From JAFGXW01 sp964634385 (GTDB taxonomy: Bacteria > Bacillota_I > Bacilli_A > Izemoplasmatales > Izemoplasmataceae), in NCBI GenBank assembly GCA_964634385.1, contig CAZWIZ010000017.1, forward strand, positions 1-26,813: DNA of 26,813 nt, in the 5' to 3' direction. Position numbers and translations under genes: made by a program. Under the pieces are notes generated by a model, which was not told the origin of the DNA, did no database searches, and saw nothing but the letters and a program-made list of their open reading frames with translations. Below, in pieces: positions 16,244 through 22,667 of the stretch. The stretch's first letter is position 1, and every line of letters begins with the position of its first letter.

Positions 16244-17242
16244 ATGATTAAAATTGCAGTAGACGCTATGGGAGGAGACTTCGCTCCAAAAGAACAAGTA
16301 AAAGGAGCACTTCTTGCTATTAAAAAGATTAAAGATATTGAAATCACATTATATGGTGATGAAAAAAAGATTAAAAAACACATTACAAATGAAGAAAGAA
16401 TTACAATTGTTCAAAGTGATGGAGTAATACCAATGGGGGAAAAAGATCCTATTTCTGCTATTAGAGGTAATAGAAAGAGTTCTATGGCTCTGGCTTTATC
16501 AAGTGTAAAAAAAGGCGATAATGATGCTGTTGTAAGCAGTGGGGCAACACAAGCATTGATTGCCGGGTCACATATTTTAATAGGACGTATGAAAAAAATG
16601 AAAAGAACTGCAATTGCGCCATTAATTCCTAATGTTAAAGGTACACAAACAATTATTTTAGATGCTGGTGGTAACATTGAGATTAAACCTAAATATATGA
16701 TTCAACAAGCTTACTTTGCTAAAATATATGCACAAGAAGTACTAAATATTAAAAATCCTAGAATAGGGTTATTAAATATTGGTACTGAAGCTGGAAAAGG
16801 TAGACAATTAGATAAAGATGTTAGTCATTTACTTGAAGAAAATAATAATTTAAATTTTATTGGCAATGTTGAACCTAAAGACATTATGGATCCTCCTTGT
16901 GACATTTTAATAAGTGATGGATTTACAATGAATATTACTATGAAAACAATTGAAGGTACTGTGAAAGGAACAAGTAAAATTCTTAAACAAGAACTCAGTA
17001 AAGGGTTCTTAGGGAAATTAGGAATATTATTATCAATTAAAAATTTAAAAAATTTTAAACGTAGATTAGCTTCTGAAGATGTTGGTGGAGCGATGATTTA
17101 CGGGCTTAAAGGAGTTGTTGTGAAAGCACAAGGTGCTTCTAATAGTATAGGATTTTATAATGGTATTAGACAAGCAGCTGAGATTGTTAGAAATGATGTT
17201 TTAAATAAAGTCAAAACAATTATTGAGAGTGAAGTGTTATAA
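16244..17242 (+). CDS. plsX: Phosphate acyltransferase PlsX
   Basis: A 332-aa peripheral membrane enzyme that interconverts acyl-ACP and acyl phosphate, the donor for PlsY in phosphatidic acid synthesis. Family landmarks: IAVDAMGGDFAP at the N-terminus, VSSGATQALIAGSHILIGR, LDAGGNIEIKP, GLLNIGTEAGKG, and SDGFTMNITMKTIEGT. Length is normal. AGAGGTGA precedes the ATG. The rnc start codon follows the plsX stop with no base between. In Bacillus, fapR precedes plsX and fabD-fabG-acpP lie between plsX and rnc; all are missing here. With fakA nearby, PlsX may mostly handle acyl phosphate from exogenous fatty acids (inference). Confidence 0.96.
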   Translation: MIKIAVDAMGGDFAPKEQVKGALLAIKKIKDIEITLYGDEKKIKKHITNEERITIVQSDGVIPMGEKDPISAIRGNRKSSMALALSSVKKGDNDAVVSSGATQALIAGSHILIGRMKKMKRTAIAPLIPNVKGTQTIILDAGGNIEIKPKYMIQQAYFAKIYAQEVLNIKNPRIGLLNIGTEAGKGRQLDKDVSHLLEENNNLNFIGNVEPKDIMDPPCDILISDGFTMNITMKTIEGTVKGTSKILKQELSKGFLGKLGILLSIKNLKNFKRRLASEDVGGAMIYGLKGVVVKAQGASNSIGFYNGIRQAAEIVRNDVLNKVKTIIESEVL

Positions 17243-17917
17243 ATGATTGAACTAGAAAACTTTTTTAGTCTTAATTTTAAAGATAAGAATTTGTTAAAAA
17301 TAGCTTTAACACATTCATCATATGCAAATGAACATAATTGTACTAGTAATGAAAGATTAGAGTTTATTGGTGATGCAGTATTAGATCTTCTAATGGGAAA
17401 ATATTTATATTTAGAAAATAAAAAATATAATGAAGGAGATTTAACAAAAAATAGAGCCAAACATGTTTGTGAAAGTGCTTTAGTAGAATATGCTAAAGCG
17501 TGTAATTTGAAAAAATTTTTATTTTTAGGTAAAGGAGAAGAAAAAAGTAATGGTAGAAATCGCGTAGCATTACAAGCTGATGCTTTTGAAGCATTACTTG
17601 GCGCTATTTATATTGATAAAGGACTTTCTGAAACCTATAAAGTATTTAATAAAGTGGTTATTCCAGTAATGAATGATGAAACTGAAGATAATTTTGTTGA
17701 TTATAAATCATATCTTCAAGAATTAGTTCAATCAGATAAAAGGTCGTTAGAATATAGAATTCTTTCTGAATCAGGGCCATCTCATAATAAAGTCTTTACA
17801 ATTAGAGTTTATATGGATGAAATACTAATGGGAGAAGGAACTGGTAAAAGCAAGAAAGAAGCAGAACAAAATGCTGCAGAAATGGCACTTAAAAAATCAG
17901 TGAAAAGGTCAATCTAA
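17243..17917 (+). CDS. rnc: Ribonuclease III
   Basis: A 224-aa double-strand-specific endoribonuclease for rRNA and mRNA processing. The catalytic domain has the signature NERLEFIGDAVLDLL with E40 and D44, and the second catalytic pair in ADAFEALLGAIYIDKG (D113, E116). The C-terminal dsRNA-binding domain (about 150-222) ends in GKSKKEAEQNAAEMALK. The start codon abuts the plsX stop and the ribosome site is weak, so translation is probably coupled to plsX. smc, which usually follows in Firmicutes, is absent; a terminator comes instead. Confidence 0.97.
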   Translation: MIELENFFSLNFKDKNLLKIALTHSSYANEHNCTSNERLEFIGDAVLDLLMGKYLYLENKKYNEGDLTKNRAKHVCESALVEYAKACNLKKFLFLGKGEEKSNGRNRVALQADAFEALLGAIYIDKGLSETYKVFNKVVIPVMNDETEDNFVDYKSYLQELVQSDKRSLEYRILSESGPSHNKVFTIRVYMDEILMGEGTGKSKKEAEQNAAEMALKKSVKRSI

Positions 17918-17921
17918 TTTT

Positions 17922-17951
17922 AAAGGTTATTTTAAAAAATAATCTTTTTTT
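17922..17951 (+). terminator. Terminator after rnc
   Basis: AAAGGTTATT (17922-17931) pairs with AATAATCTTT (17938-17947), ten pairs including one G-U, followed by a T run. Confidence 0.85.
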
Positions 17952-17962
17952 CTCTTTTGCTG

Positions 17963-17971
17963 TGGTATAAT
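17963..17971 (+). promoter_or_regulatory. Extended -10 promoter upstream of the dnaD leader
   Basis: TGG directly followed by TATAAT (17966-17971) forms an extended -10 box. No good -35 is present, since the upstream bases are the rnc terminator tail. A transcript starting near 17978 would have a leader of about 210 nt before dnaD. Confidence 0.6.
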
Positions 17972-17977
17972 TATATT

Positions 17978-18141
17978 TCAAAGTGAAGTGACAAACTAAT
18001 AAAACTGAATCAAATAAAAAACCGTGGTTTGAGTCACCTCAAATACTTGCACTGATGCAGTATGAATATATAGGGATAAATCCACAGTGTATATACATTA
18101 TATACTCTTAAGTGAGTGTTATAAACCTTAAATGAAAGGAG
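17978..18141 (+). ncRNA. Candidate structured RNA leader upstream of dnaD
   Basis: This untranslated stretch holds more perfect helices than expected for AT-rich filler. GTGG (18024-18027) can pair with CCAC (18082-18085), closing a three-way junction. One arm is TTTGAG/CTCAAA (18028-18033 and 18038-18043) with loop TCAC. The other is ACT-GCA/TGC-AGT around CTGA (18045-18061) with one bulged T. A further hairpin GTATATA/TATATAC lies at 18089-18105. GAAGTGAC (17985-17992) could instead pair with GTCACCTC (18033-18040), disrupting the first arm, as expected of a switching leader. I do not recognise a known riboswitch, T-box, SRP RNA or 6S RNA. Confidence 0.35.
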
Positions 18142-18176
18142 TAATAATTAAATCAATTTTCAACTGATTTAATTAT
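18135..18176 (+). promoter_or_regulatory. Ribosome site followed by a 12-bp hairpin before dnaD
   Basis: AAAGGAG (18135-18141) is a strong ribosome site but lies 45 nt before the dnaD ATG at 18187. Between them, ATAATTAAATCA (18144-18155) and TGATTTAATTAT (18165-18176) form a perfect hairpin with a 9-nt loop. Folding it would bring the site to about 12 nt from the ATG. Confidence 0.5.
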
Positions 18177-18186
18177 ACGTGACGAA

Positions 18187-18825
18187 ATGGATATCAATGA
18201 TATGAAAAGGTATATCAATAATAATACTATTGATTTTACAGAATTAATTCTTAATAATTACTATAAAATAGGTATTGATGAAACTGATGCAATAATAGTT
18301 ATTAAGTTACAATATTTACTTAAAAAGAATATTACTTTTATTTCTCCATCACAACTATCTAAGATGCTTTCCATTTCTAAACAAACAACTTCAAAGAGAT
18401 TGAAATCGCTTATTGAAAAAGGTTTTATCAAAATGGAATTAATAAAAAATAATAATGGAAAACAAACAGAAAGTTTTAATTTAGATTATTTGATTGAAAG
18501 TATATTAGTCAATAGCAGTAGTGATGAAAATAATGAAAAAGAAGAGTTTAAAAAGACAGTAGAAACTAAAATTGTAAAATTGTTTGAGGAAGAATTTAAA
18601 AAGCCCTTAAGTGTTTTGGATATTCAAACAATTACTAAATGGTTGAATGACGATAAGTATAGTTTTGAAAAGATAAAAGATGCTTTATTTGAAGCAGTAA
18701 GAATTCGCAAATTAACAATTAAATACGTTGATGGAATTCTTTTAAAATCCGAAGATAAAACAGATAAAAGAAAATATAAAAGGACTGCTACTATAAGCAA
18801 CTTAAAAAAAATATGGGAAGAATAG
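18187..18825 (+). CDS. dnaD: DnaD-family replication initiation protein
   Basis: A 212-aa protein with the two-domain DnaD layout. The N-terminal winged-helix DDBH1 domain (about 1-105; FTELILNNYYKIGIDETDAIIVIKLQYLL, then SPSQLSKMLSISKQTTSKRLKSLI) is joined by an acidic linker to DDBH2 (about 125-190; FKKPLSVLDIQTITKWLND and the closing TIKYVDGILLKSE). DnaD works with DnaA, DnaB and DnaI to load the replicative helicase in Firmicutes. The start is uncertain: ATG 18187 or ATG 18202 both lack a close ribosome site. The 3' end overlaps nth by 13 nt; the dnaD-nth pair is conserved in Bacillus. Confidence 0.88.
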   Translation: MDINDMKRYINNNTIDFTELILNNYYKIGIDETDAIIVIKLQYLLKKNITFISPSQLSKMLSISKQTTSKRLKSLIEKGFIKMELIKNNNGKQTESFNLDYLIESILVNSSSDENNEKEEFKKTVETKIVKLFEEEFKKPLSVLDIQTITKWLNDDKYSFEKIKDALFEAVRIRKLTIKYVDGILLKSEDKTDKRKYKRTATISNLKKIWEE

Positions 18826-19436
18826 ATAAAATATTAAGTGTGTTTAGTGAAATGTATCCAAATGCTGAATGTGAACTAAATTATACAAATAGTTTAGAGT
18901 TAATTGTTGCTGTTATGTTAAGTGCTCAAACAACAGATAAATCAGTAAATATATTAACTGAAAATTTATTTAAAAAATATACTACAGTAGAAGATTATGC
19001 TAATGTTAATTTGGAAGAACTGCAAAATGATTTAAAGAGAATTGGGCTTTATAAAAATAAAGCAAAAAATGTTATAAATATGGCTAAATTATTAATAAAG
19101 AATTTTGATGGAAAAGTACCCAGTAGCCAAGTAGAACTTGAGTCATTGCCAGGTGTTGGAAGAAAAACAGCTAATGTTGTTTTAAGTGTTTGGTATAATA
19201 TTCCTAGAATTGCTGTTGATACACATGTAGACAGAGTATCAAAAAGATTGAAGTTAGCATATAAAAATGATACTGTTTATCAAGTAGAAGAGAAATTGAT
19301 GCGGAAAATTCCTAAAAATAAATGGAGTCAAACTCACCATCAAATGATTTTTTTTGGAAGATACCACTGTACATCAAGAAAACCTCATTGTGAAAACTGC
19401 AAGCTAAAAGAATTATGTCGTTATCCTAATATTTGA
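18813..19436 (+). CDS. nth: Endonuclease III
   Basis: A 207-aa base-excision repair DNA glycosylase/AP lyase for oxidised pyrimidines. The helix-hairpin-helix LPGVGRKTANVV carries the catalytic lysine K118, and D136 lies in AVDTHVDR. The [4Fe-4S] loop is complete: C186, C193, C196, C202 (CX6CX2CX5C). Length is typical. The start lies inside dnaD (13-nt overlap) with no clear ribosome site, so translation depends on coupling to dnaD. The TGA stop is the first base pair region of a terminator. Confidence 0.96.
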   Translation: MGRIDKILSVFSEMYPNAECELNYTNSLELIVAVMLSAQTTDKSVNILTENLFKKYTTVEDYANVNLEELQNDLKRIGLYKNKAKNVINMAKLLIKNFDGKVPSSQVELESLPGVGRKTANVVLSVWYNIPRIAVDTHVDRVSKRLKLAYKNDTVYQVEEKLMRKIPKNKWSQTHHQMIFFGRYHCTSRKPHCENCKLKELCRYPNI

Positions 19437-19458
19437 GACTTCGGTCTCTTTTTTTTTA
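19434..19458 (+). terminator. Terminator overlapping the nth stop
   Basis: GAGAC-TTCG-GTCTC (19435-19448) has a stable UUCG tetraloop and is followed by about ten T residues. The stem begins within the TGA stop codon. Confidence 0.92.
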
Positions 19459-19465
19459 TAAAAAA

Positions 19466-19479
19466 TGACAAATCTGTCA
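19466..19479. promoter_or_regulatory. Palindrome TGACA-N4-TGTCA
   Basis: A perfect 5-bp inverted repeat with AATC between, flanked by A runs, lies 175 bp upstream of the HTH-TPR regulator. It could be an operator or a remnant of the preceding terminator. No regulator can be assigned. Confidence 0.35.
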
Positions 19480-19654
19480 AAAAAAGTTGTATTTACAAAC
19501 ATATATTCAGTGAAATCATGGTTAAAAAAGAACAATAACAAGAAAAAGTAACGAATATATTACAAGTAGAGTTTAAATATATTTTTTTCAATAAGTCTTA
19601 ACATTCAATACCTTTGTTTTACGATAAAATATTTATAGAGAGGAAGTGACTGCT

Positions 19655-20923
19655 TTGAGTATAACAAGTTTGAAAAATAAAATAAATAAAAGAATCAGAG
19701 TAAGTAATTATAAATCAGATTTTCAAGAGATTGGTAGTTTTATTAAAAAGAAACGAAAAGAATTAAATGTAACTCAGGATGTTATATCATCAGGAATATG
19801 TAGTATAAGTTATCTTTCTAAAATTGAGAATAATCAAATAATACCGAATAGATATTACGTTAGAGAGATAATGAATAAGTTGGATGTTGAGGAATCGTTT
19901 TATCAAAAAACGATTGATGAGAAATTATATCTGAATAGTTTAATAAAAGGTATTTTTTATCTAGATGATGAATTAGTTAAAAAAACTTATGATGAAATCA
20001 AAGATATTGAACACAACCTTGTAATAAATATAGCGAAATTAGGATATTATATTTATTTTCATAAAGAAGATAAAAATCAATATGTAATGATGCTTGAAAA
20101 TCTAGTATCAAATATGGATGATTTTGAGTTAAAAATTTATCTTTATTTATCAGCTGCATACTTTATTTCAAAAGAGAAATATAAAACTGCACTAGAAGTG
20201 TTAATATTAGGAGAAAAAATATTAGTAAGTAATGATTATTTAAATGCTTTAATTAGTGAATATTCATATTTAGCAAAACAAAGATTATTTAGGAAAAATA
20301 GTTCTTCGGAAGATTATCTAAATGCACAAAACATATATCATAAGCACAATAATACAAAAAGAGTTATAATGTTAGTTCTTTGGAAAACAAGGTATTTGGC
20401 AAAAGAAAATCCGATAAAAGCATTGAAAATTTTAGATTTAATTAAAGAATCATTAATGAATGAATATTTAAAAGCTTTTTATAGTATAGTAAAAGCTGAA
20501 ATATTATTTTTATTAAACAAATATCAAGAGGCTACATTAAGTTTAAATAATATTGATAACAAATCAGACTTTTTTTATCAAAAAATGATTTTGTTATTCT
20601 CAATATGTAAAATTGAGAAAGACGAAGGAATGTTAGAAGAAATAAACAATGTTTTAACGAGTTTTATGCCAGATCGATTTCAACTTAAGTACAAGGTTCA
20701 ATATCATTATTTACTTCTTGATAAAGAAGAAGATTTAAAAGAATATCTACGTGACATTGCTATTCCGTATTCAATAAAGATAGAAGATTATTATGGATTA
20801 AAACAGTATACTCTAGATATCATGGATATATGTATTAATAAATCCCGATATAAAGAAGCAACACAGTTTTATAAGAAATATCAAAGAGAAGTATTTAGAA
20901 TACAAAAAATCACATACGAATAA
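19655..20923 (+). CDS. XRE-type HTH regulator with TPR-like C-terminal domain (RNPP-like)
   Basis: A 422-aa protein. Residues about 25-80 form an XRE helix-turn-helix (IGSFIKKKRKELNVTQDVIS, then SYLSKIENNQIIPN). The rest (about 90-420) is all-helical with repeated aromatic/Leu patterns typical of degenerate TPRs. This layout is that of PlcR/Rgg-like peptide-sensing regulators. I chose TTG 19655 because AGGAAG (19641-19646) stands 8 nt upstream; GTG 19646 overlaps this site. No small signal-peptide gene is visible beside it, so a peptide ligand is only an analogy. It lies directly upstream of a MATE efflux gene in the same orientation and probably controls it. Confidence 0.8.
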   Translation: MSITSLKNKINKRIRVSNYKSDFQEIGSFIKKKRKELNVTQDVISSGICSISYLSKIENNQIIPNRYYVREIMNKLDVEESFYQKTIDEKLYLNSLIKGIFYLDDELVKKTYDEIKDIEHNLVINIAKLGYYIYFHKEDKNQYVMMLENLVSNMDDFELKIYLYLSAAYFISKEKYKTALEVLILGEKILVSNDYLNALISEYSYLAKQRLFRKNSSSEDYLNAQNIYHKHNNTKRVIMLVLWKTRYLAKENPIKALKILDLIKESLMNEYLKAFYSIVKAEILFLLNKYQEATLSLNNIDNKSDFFYQKMILLFSICKIEKDEGMLEEINNVLTSFMPDRFQLKYKVQYHYLLLDKEEDLKEYLRDIAIPYSIKIEDYYGLKQYTLDIMDICINKSRYKEATQFYKKYQREVFRIQKITYE

Positions 20924-20933
20924 AAAGATTATT

Positions 20934-20969
20934 TTGAATTATACTATTTCTATATTATAATAATATAGA
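20934..20969 (+). promoter_or_regulatory. MATE gene promoter with a 21-bp palindromic operator candidate
   Basis: TTGAAT (20934-20939) and TATAAT (20956-20961) are 16 bp apart. The -10 lies in the centre of a perfect inverted repeat: TCTATATTAT (20949-20958), centre A (20959), ATAATATAGA (20960-20969). A repressor bound here would block RNA polymerase. Confidence 0.65.
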
Positions 20970-20983
20970 TTGGACGTGAAATA

Positions 20984-22402
20984 ATGAATTCTACGAATGC
21001 TGAATTATTAGATGATTACGATATTAAAAAGTTGTTAATAAAACTTAGCGTTCCTGCTATTCTTGGTATGATGGCAAATGCGTTATATAATTTTGTAGAT
21101 ACTATATTTGTTGCATTAGGATCGGGAGAAATAGCAATTGGTGCATTAGCCATTGCTTTTCCAATTCATATGATAATTGTTGCTTTTGCTCTCATGATTG
21201 GAGTTGGAGGAGCCTCTGTTTTTTCAAGAGCATATGGTCGTGGAGATAAAGAAACGATGGAAAATGTAGCAAATACTGCATTAAGAATGGATTTTATCTT
21301 AGGAATTATTATAACCGTTTTTGGATTGTTGTTTTTAGAAAAACTATTAATAATTTTTGGAGCTACATCTTCAAATATAGGATTTGCTAGAGAGTATTTA
21401 AGTGTTATCTTAATAGGGATAATTCCTATGTCACTTCAAATGGTTCTTAATAATTTGATCAGAGCTGAAGGAAAAGCAAAAATAGCGATGATATCAATGA
21501 TGCTTGGAGCAGGATTGAATATTATTTTAGATCCATTTTTTATTTTTGAAGAAATAAACATTTTGGGAATAATTATCCCGGGATTAGGGCTAGGAGTAAA
21601 AGGAGCAGCGATTGCTACAGTAATAGCTCAAGTAATTGCTTTTACATATATTTTTTCAGTTGCGCTATCAAAAAAATCTGAATTAATTATTAGCCTAAAG
21701 CATTGGTTTGATATTCATAGAGCGACAGTTAAAGAAATATTAGTTATTGGTGGACCTTCTTTTGTAAGAAATACTATATGGGCTGTCTTAGCGATTATTG
21801 TTTATCAACTAATTAATAAATACTCCCCCAGCGATCCAGCAATATATATATCAATTTATGGAGTAATAAATAGGGTATTCTTCTTTATTTTTATGCCGGG
21901 ATATGGTGTCGTACAAGGGTTAGTTCCAATAGTAGGATTTAATTATGGCGCAAAAAACTATGCAAGAATAAAAGAGGTAATTATTTTCTCAACAAAAGTG
22001 GTAGTTCTCTACTTTACATTAGGATTTTTATTTGTTCAAAGTTTTTCAAAGGTTATCTTTAATTTATTTAGCGAGACAAACGATATATTCTTTATCAATT
22101 ACGGTTCTGAAGCATTTAGGATAATATCTATAGGATATATTTTAGTTGGATTTCATATCATTTTAGGAGCAGTATATCAGGCTTTAGGATTCCCAATTAA
22201 AGCTTTCATTGTATCTATTCTAAGACAGTTAATTCTTTTTGTTCCGACTGTTTTTATTTTAACACTGATTTTTGGATTAAGTGGTATTTGGTATACATTT
22301 GCTATTTCAGATATTACTGCTGGAATAATAAGTATGTTTATATTATTGCATGAAATAAAATTTTTGAATAAGGAAATTTCCAAACAAAAAAACTCATCAT
22401 AA
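20984..22402 (+). CDS. MATE-family multidrug/Na+ (or H+) antiporter
   Basis: A 472-aa membrane protein with about twelve helices in two similar halves. N-terminal LLIKLSVPAILGMMANALYNFVDTIFVA, GVGGASVFSRAYGRGD, and the second-half equivalents GGPSFVRNTIWAVLAI and GYGVVQGLVPIVGFNYGAKN are diagnostic of MATE proteins of the MepA/DinF-like group. Such pumps export cationic drugs or toxic metabolites using Na+ or H+ gradients. Its promoter carries a long palindrome, and a TPR-type regulator precedes it. The ribosome site is weak (GGACGTGA). The stop codon lies in the loop of the downstream terminator. Confidence 0.93.
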   Translation: MNSTNAELLDDYDIKKLLIKLSVPAILGMMANALYNFVDTIFVALGSGEIAIGALAIAFPIHMIIVAFALMIGVGGASVFSRAYGRGDKETMENVANTALRMDFILGIIITVFGLLFLEKLLIIFGATSSNIGFAREYLSVILIGIIPMSLQMVLNNLIRAEGKAKIAMISMMLGAGLNIILDPFFIFEEINILGIIIPGLGLGVKGAAIATVIAQVIAFTYIFSVALSKKSELIISLKHWFDIHRATVKEILVIGGPSFVRNTIWAVLAIIVYQLINKYSPSDPAIYISIYGVINRVFFFIFMPGYGVVQGLVPIVGFNYGAKNYARIKEVIIFSTKVVVLYFTLGFLFVQSFSKVIFNLFSETNDIFFINYGSEAFRIISIGYILVGFHIILGAVYQALGFPIKAFIVSILRQLILFVPTVFILTLIFGLSGIWYTFAISDITAGIISMFILLHEIKFLNKEISKQKNSS

Positions 22403-22418
22403 TTTTTTGATGAGTTTT
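22389..22418. terminator. Bidirectional terminator after the MATE gene
   Basis: AAAACTCATCA (22389-22399) pairs with TGATGAGTTTT (22408-22418) around an 8-nt loop that contains most of the MATE stop. A T run follows on the plus strand and a seven-A run flanks the other side, so it should also end minus-strand transcripts coming from mrp. Confidence 0.85.
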
Positions 22419-22422
22419 ATAG

Positions 22423-22660
22423 GTGTGCCCGGCATGGCATTAAACTTACAGGTGAAAGTCCTTAATGAATGTTTGTAACTTTATCCTATCTTCAAAAGTA
22501 TAAGAAATACCTAATAAAAAAGATAACAGACAAGGATTAATAAATCCTTATACCTATTATCTTAGTGAAATTAAATTGGAATATAGAACTGAATCGCCGT
22601 ATATAGTTTCGTATGTACGGTGATGTGAGAGACTAAATAAAATAATTATTTAGTCTCTAT
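22423..22660 (+). mobile_element. Group IIC intron remnant (ORF-less, 238 nt)
   Basis: The 5' end GTGTGCCCGGCATGG is the group IIC start, as in the Oceanobacillus iheyensis intron, followed by the typical GGTGAAAGTCC element enclosed by CATTAA/TTAATG. The 3' end has a domain V hairpin: ATCGCCGTA (22593-22601) with TACGGTGAT (22616-22624), containing the catalytic CGC (22595-22597). Then come GTGAGAG and a domain VI-like 13-bp hairpin (22628-22640 with 22646-22658). The bulk of domain I, domains II-IV and the reverse transcriptase ORF are missing. In their place is a small structured segment (AAGATAA/TTATCTT enclosing AGGATT/AATCCT, about 22520-22563). The insertion directly behind a terminator hairpin is the known target preference of group IIC. 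The domain V tip is weakened and the tetraloop is not GNRA, so self-splicing is doubtful. Confidence 0.85.
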
Positions 22661-22667
22661 TTAATTT

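Noticed and set aside
17978..18141. Known riboswitch, T-box, SRP RNA or 6S RNA before dnaD
   Set aside because: None of the conserved sequence signatures of these classes is present, so it is reported only as an unrecognised structured leader.
22628..22665. Hairpin 22628-22658 as a simple terminator for mrp
   Set aside because: On the minus strand no T run follows. On the plus strand it sits exactly where intron domain VI is expected behind domain V, so the intron explanation fits better.
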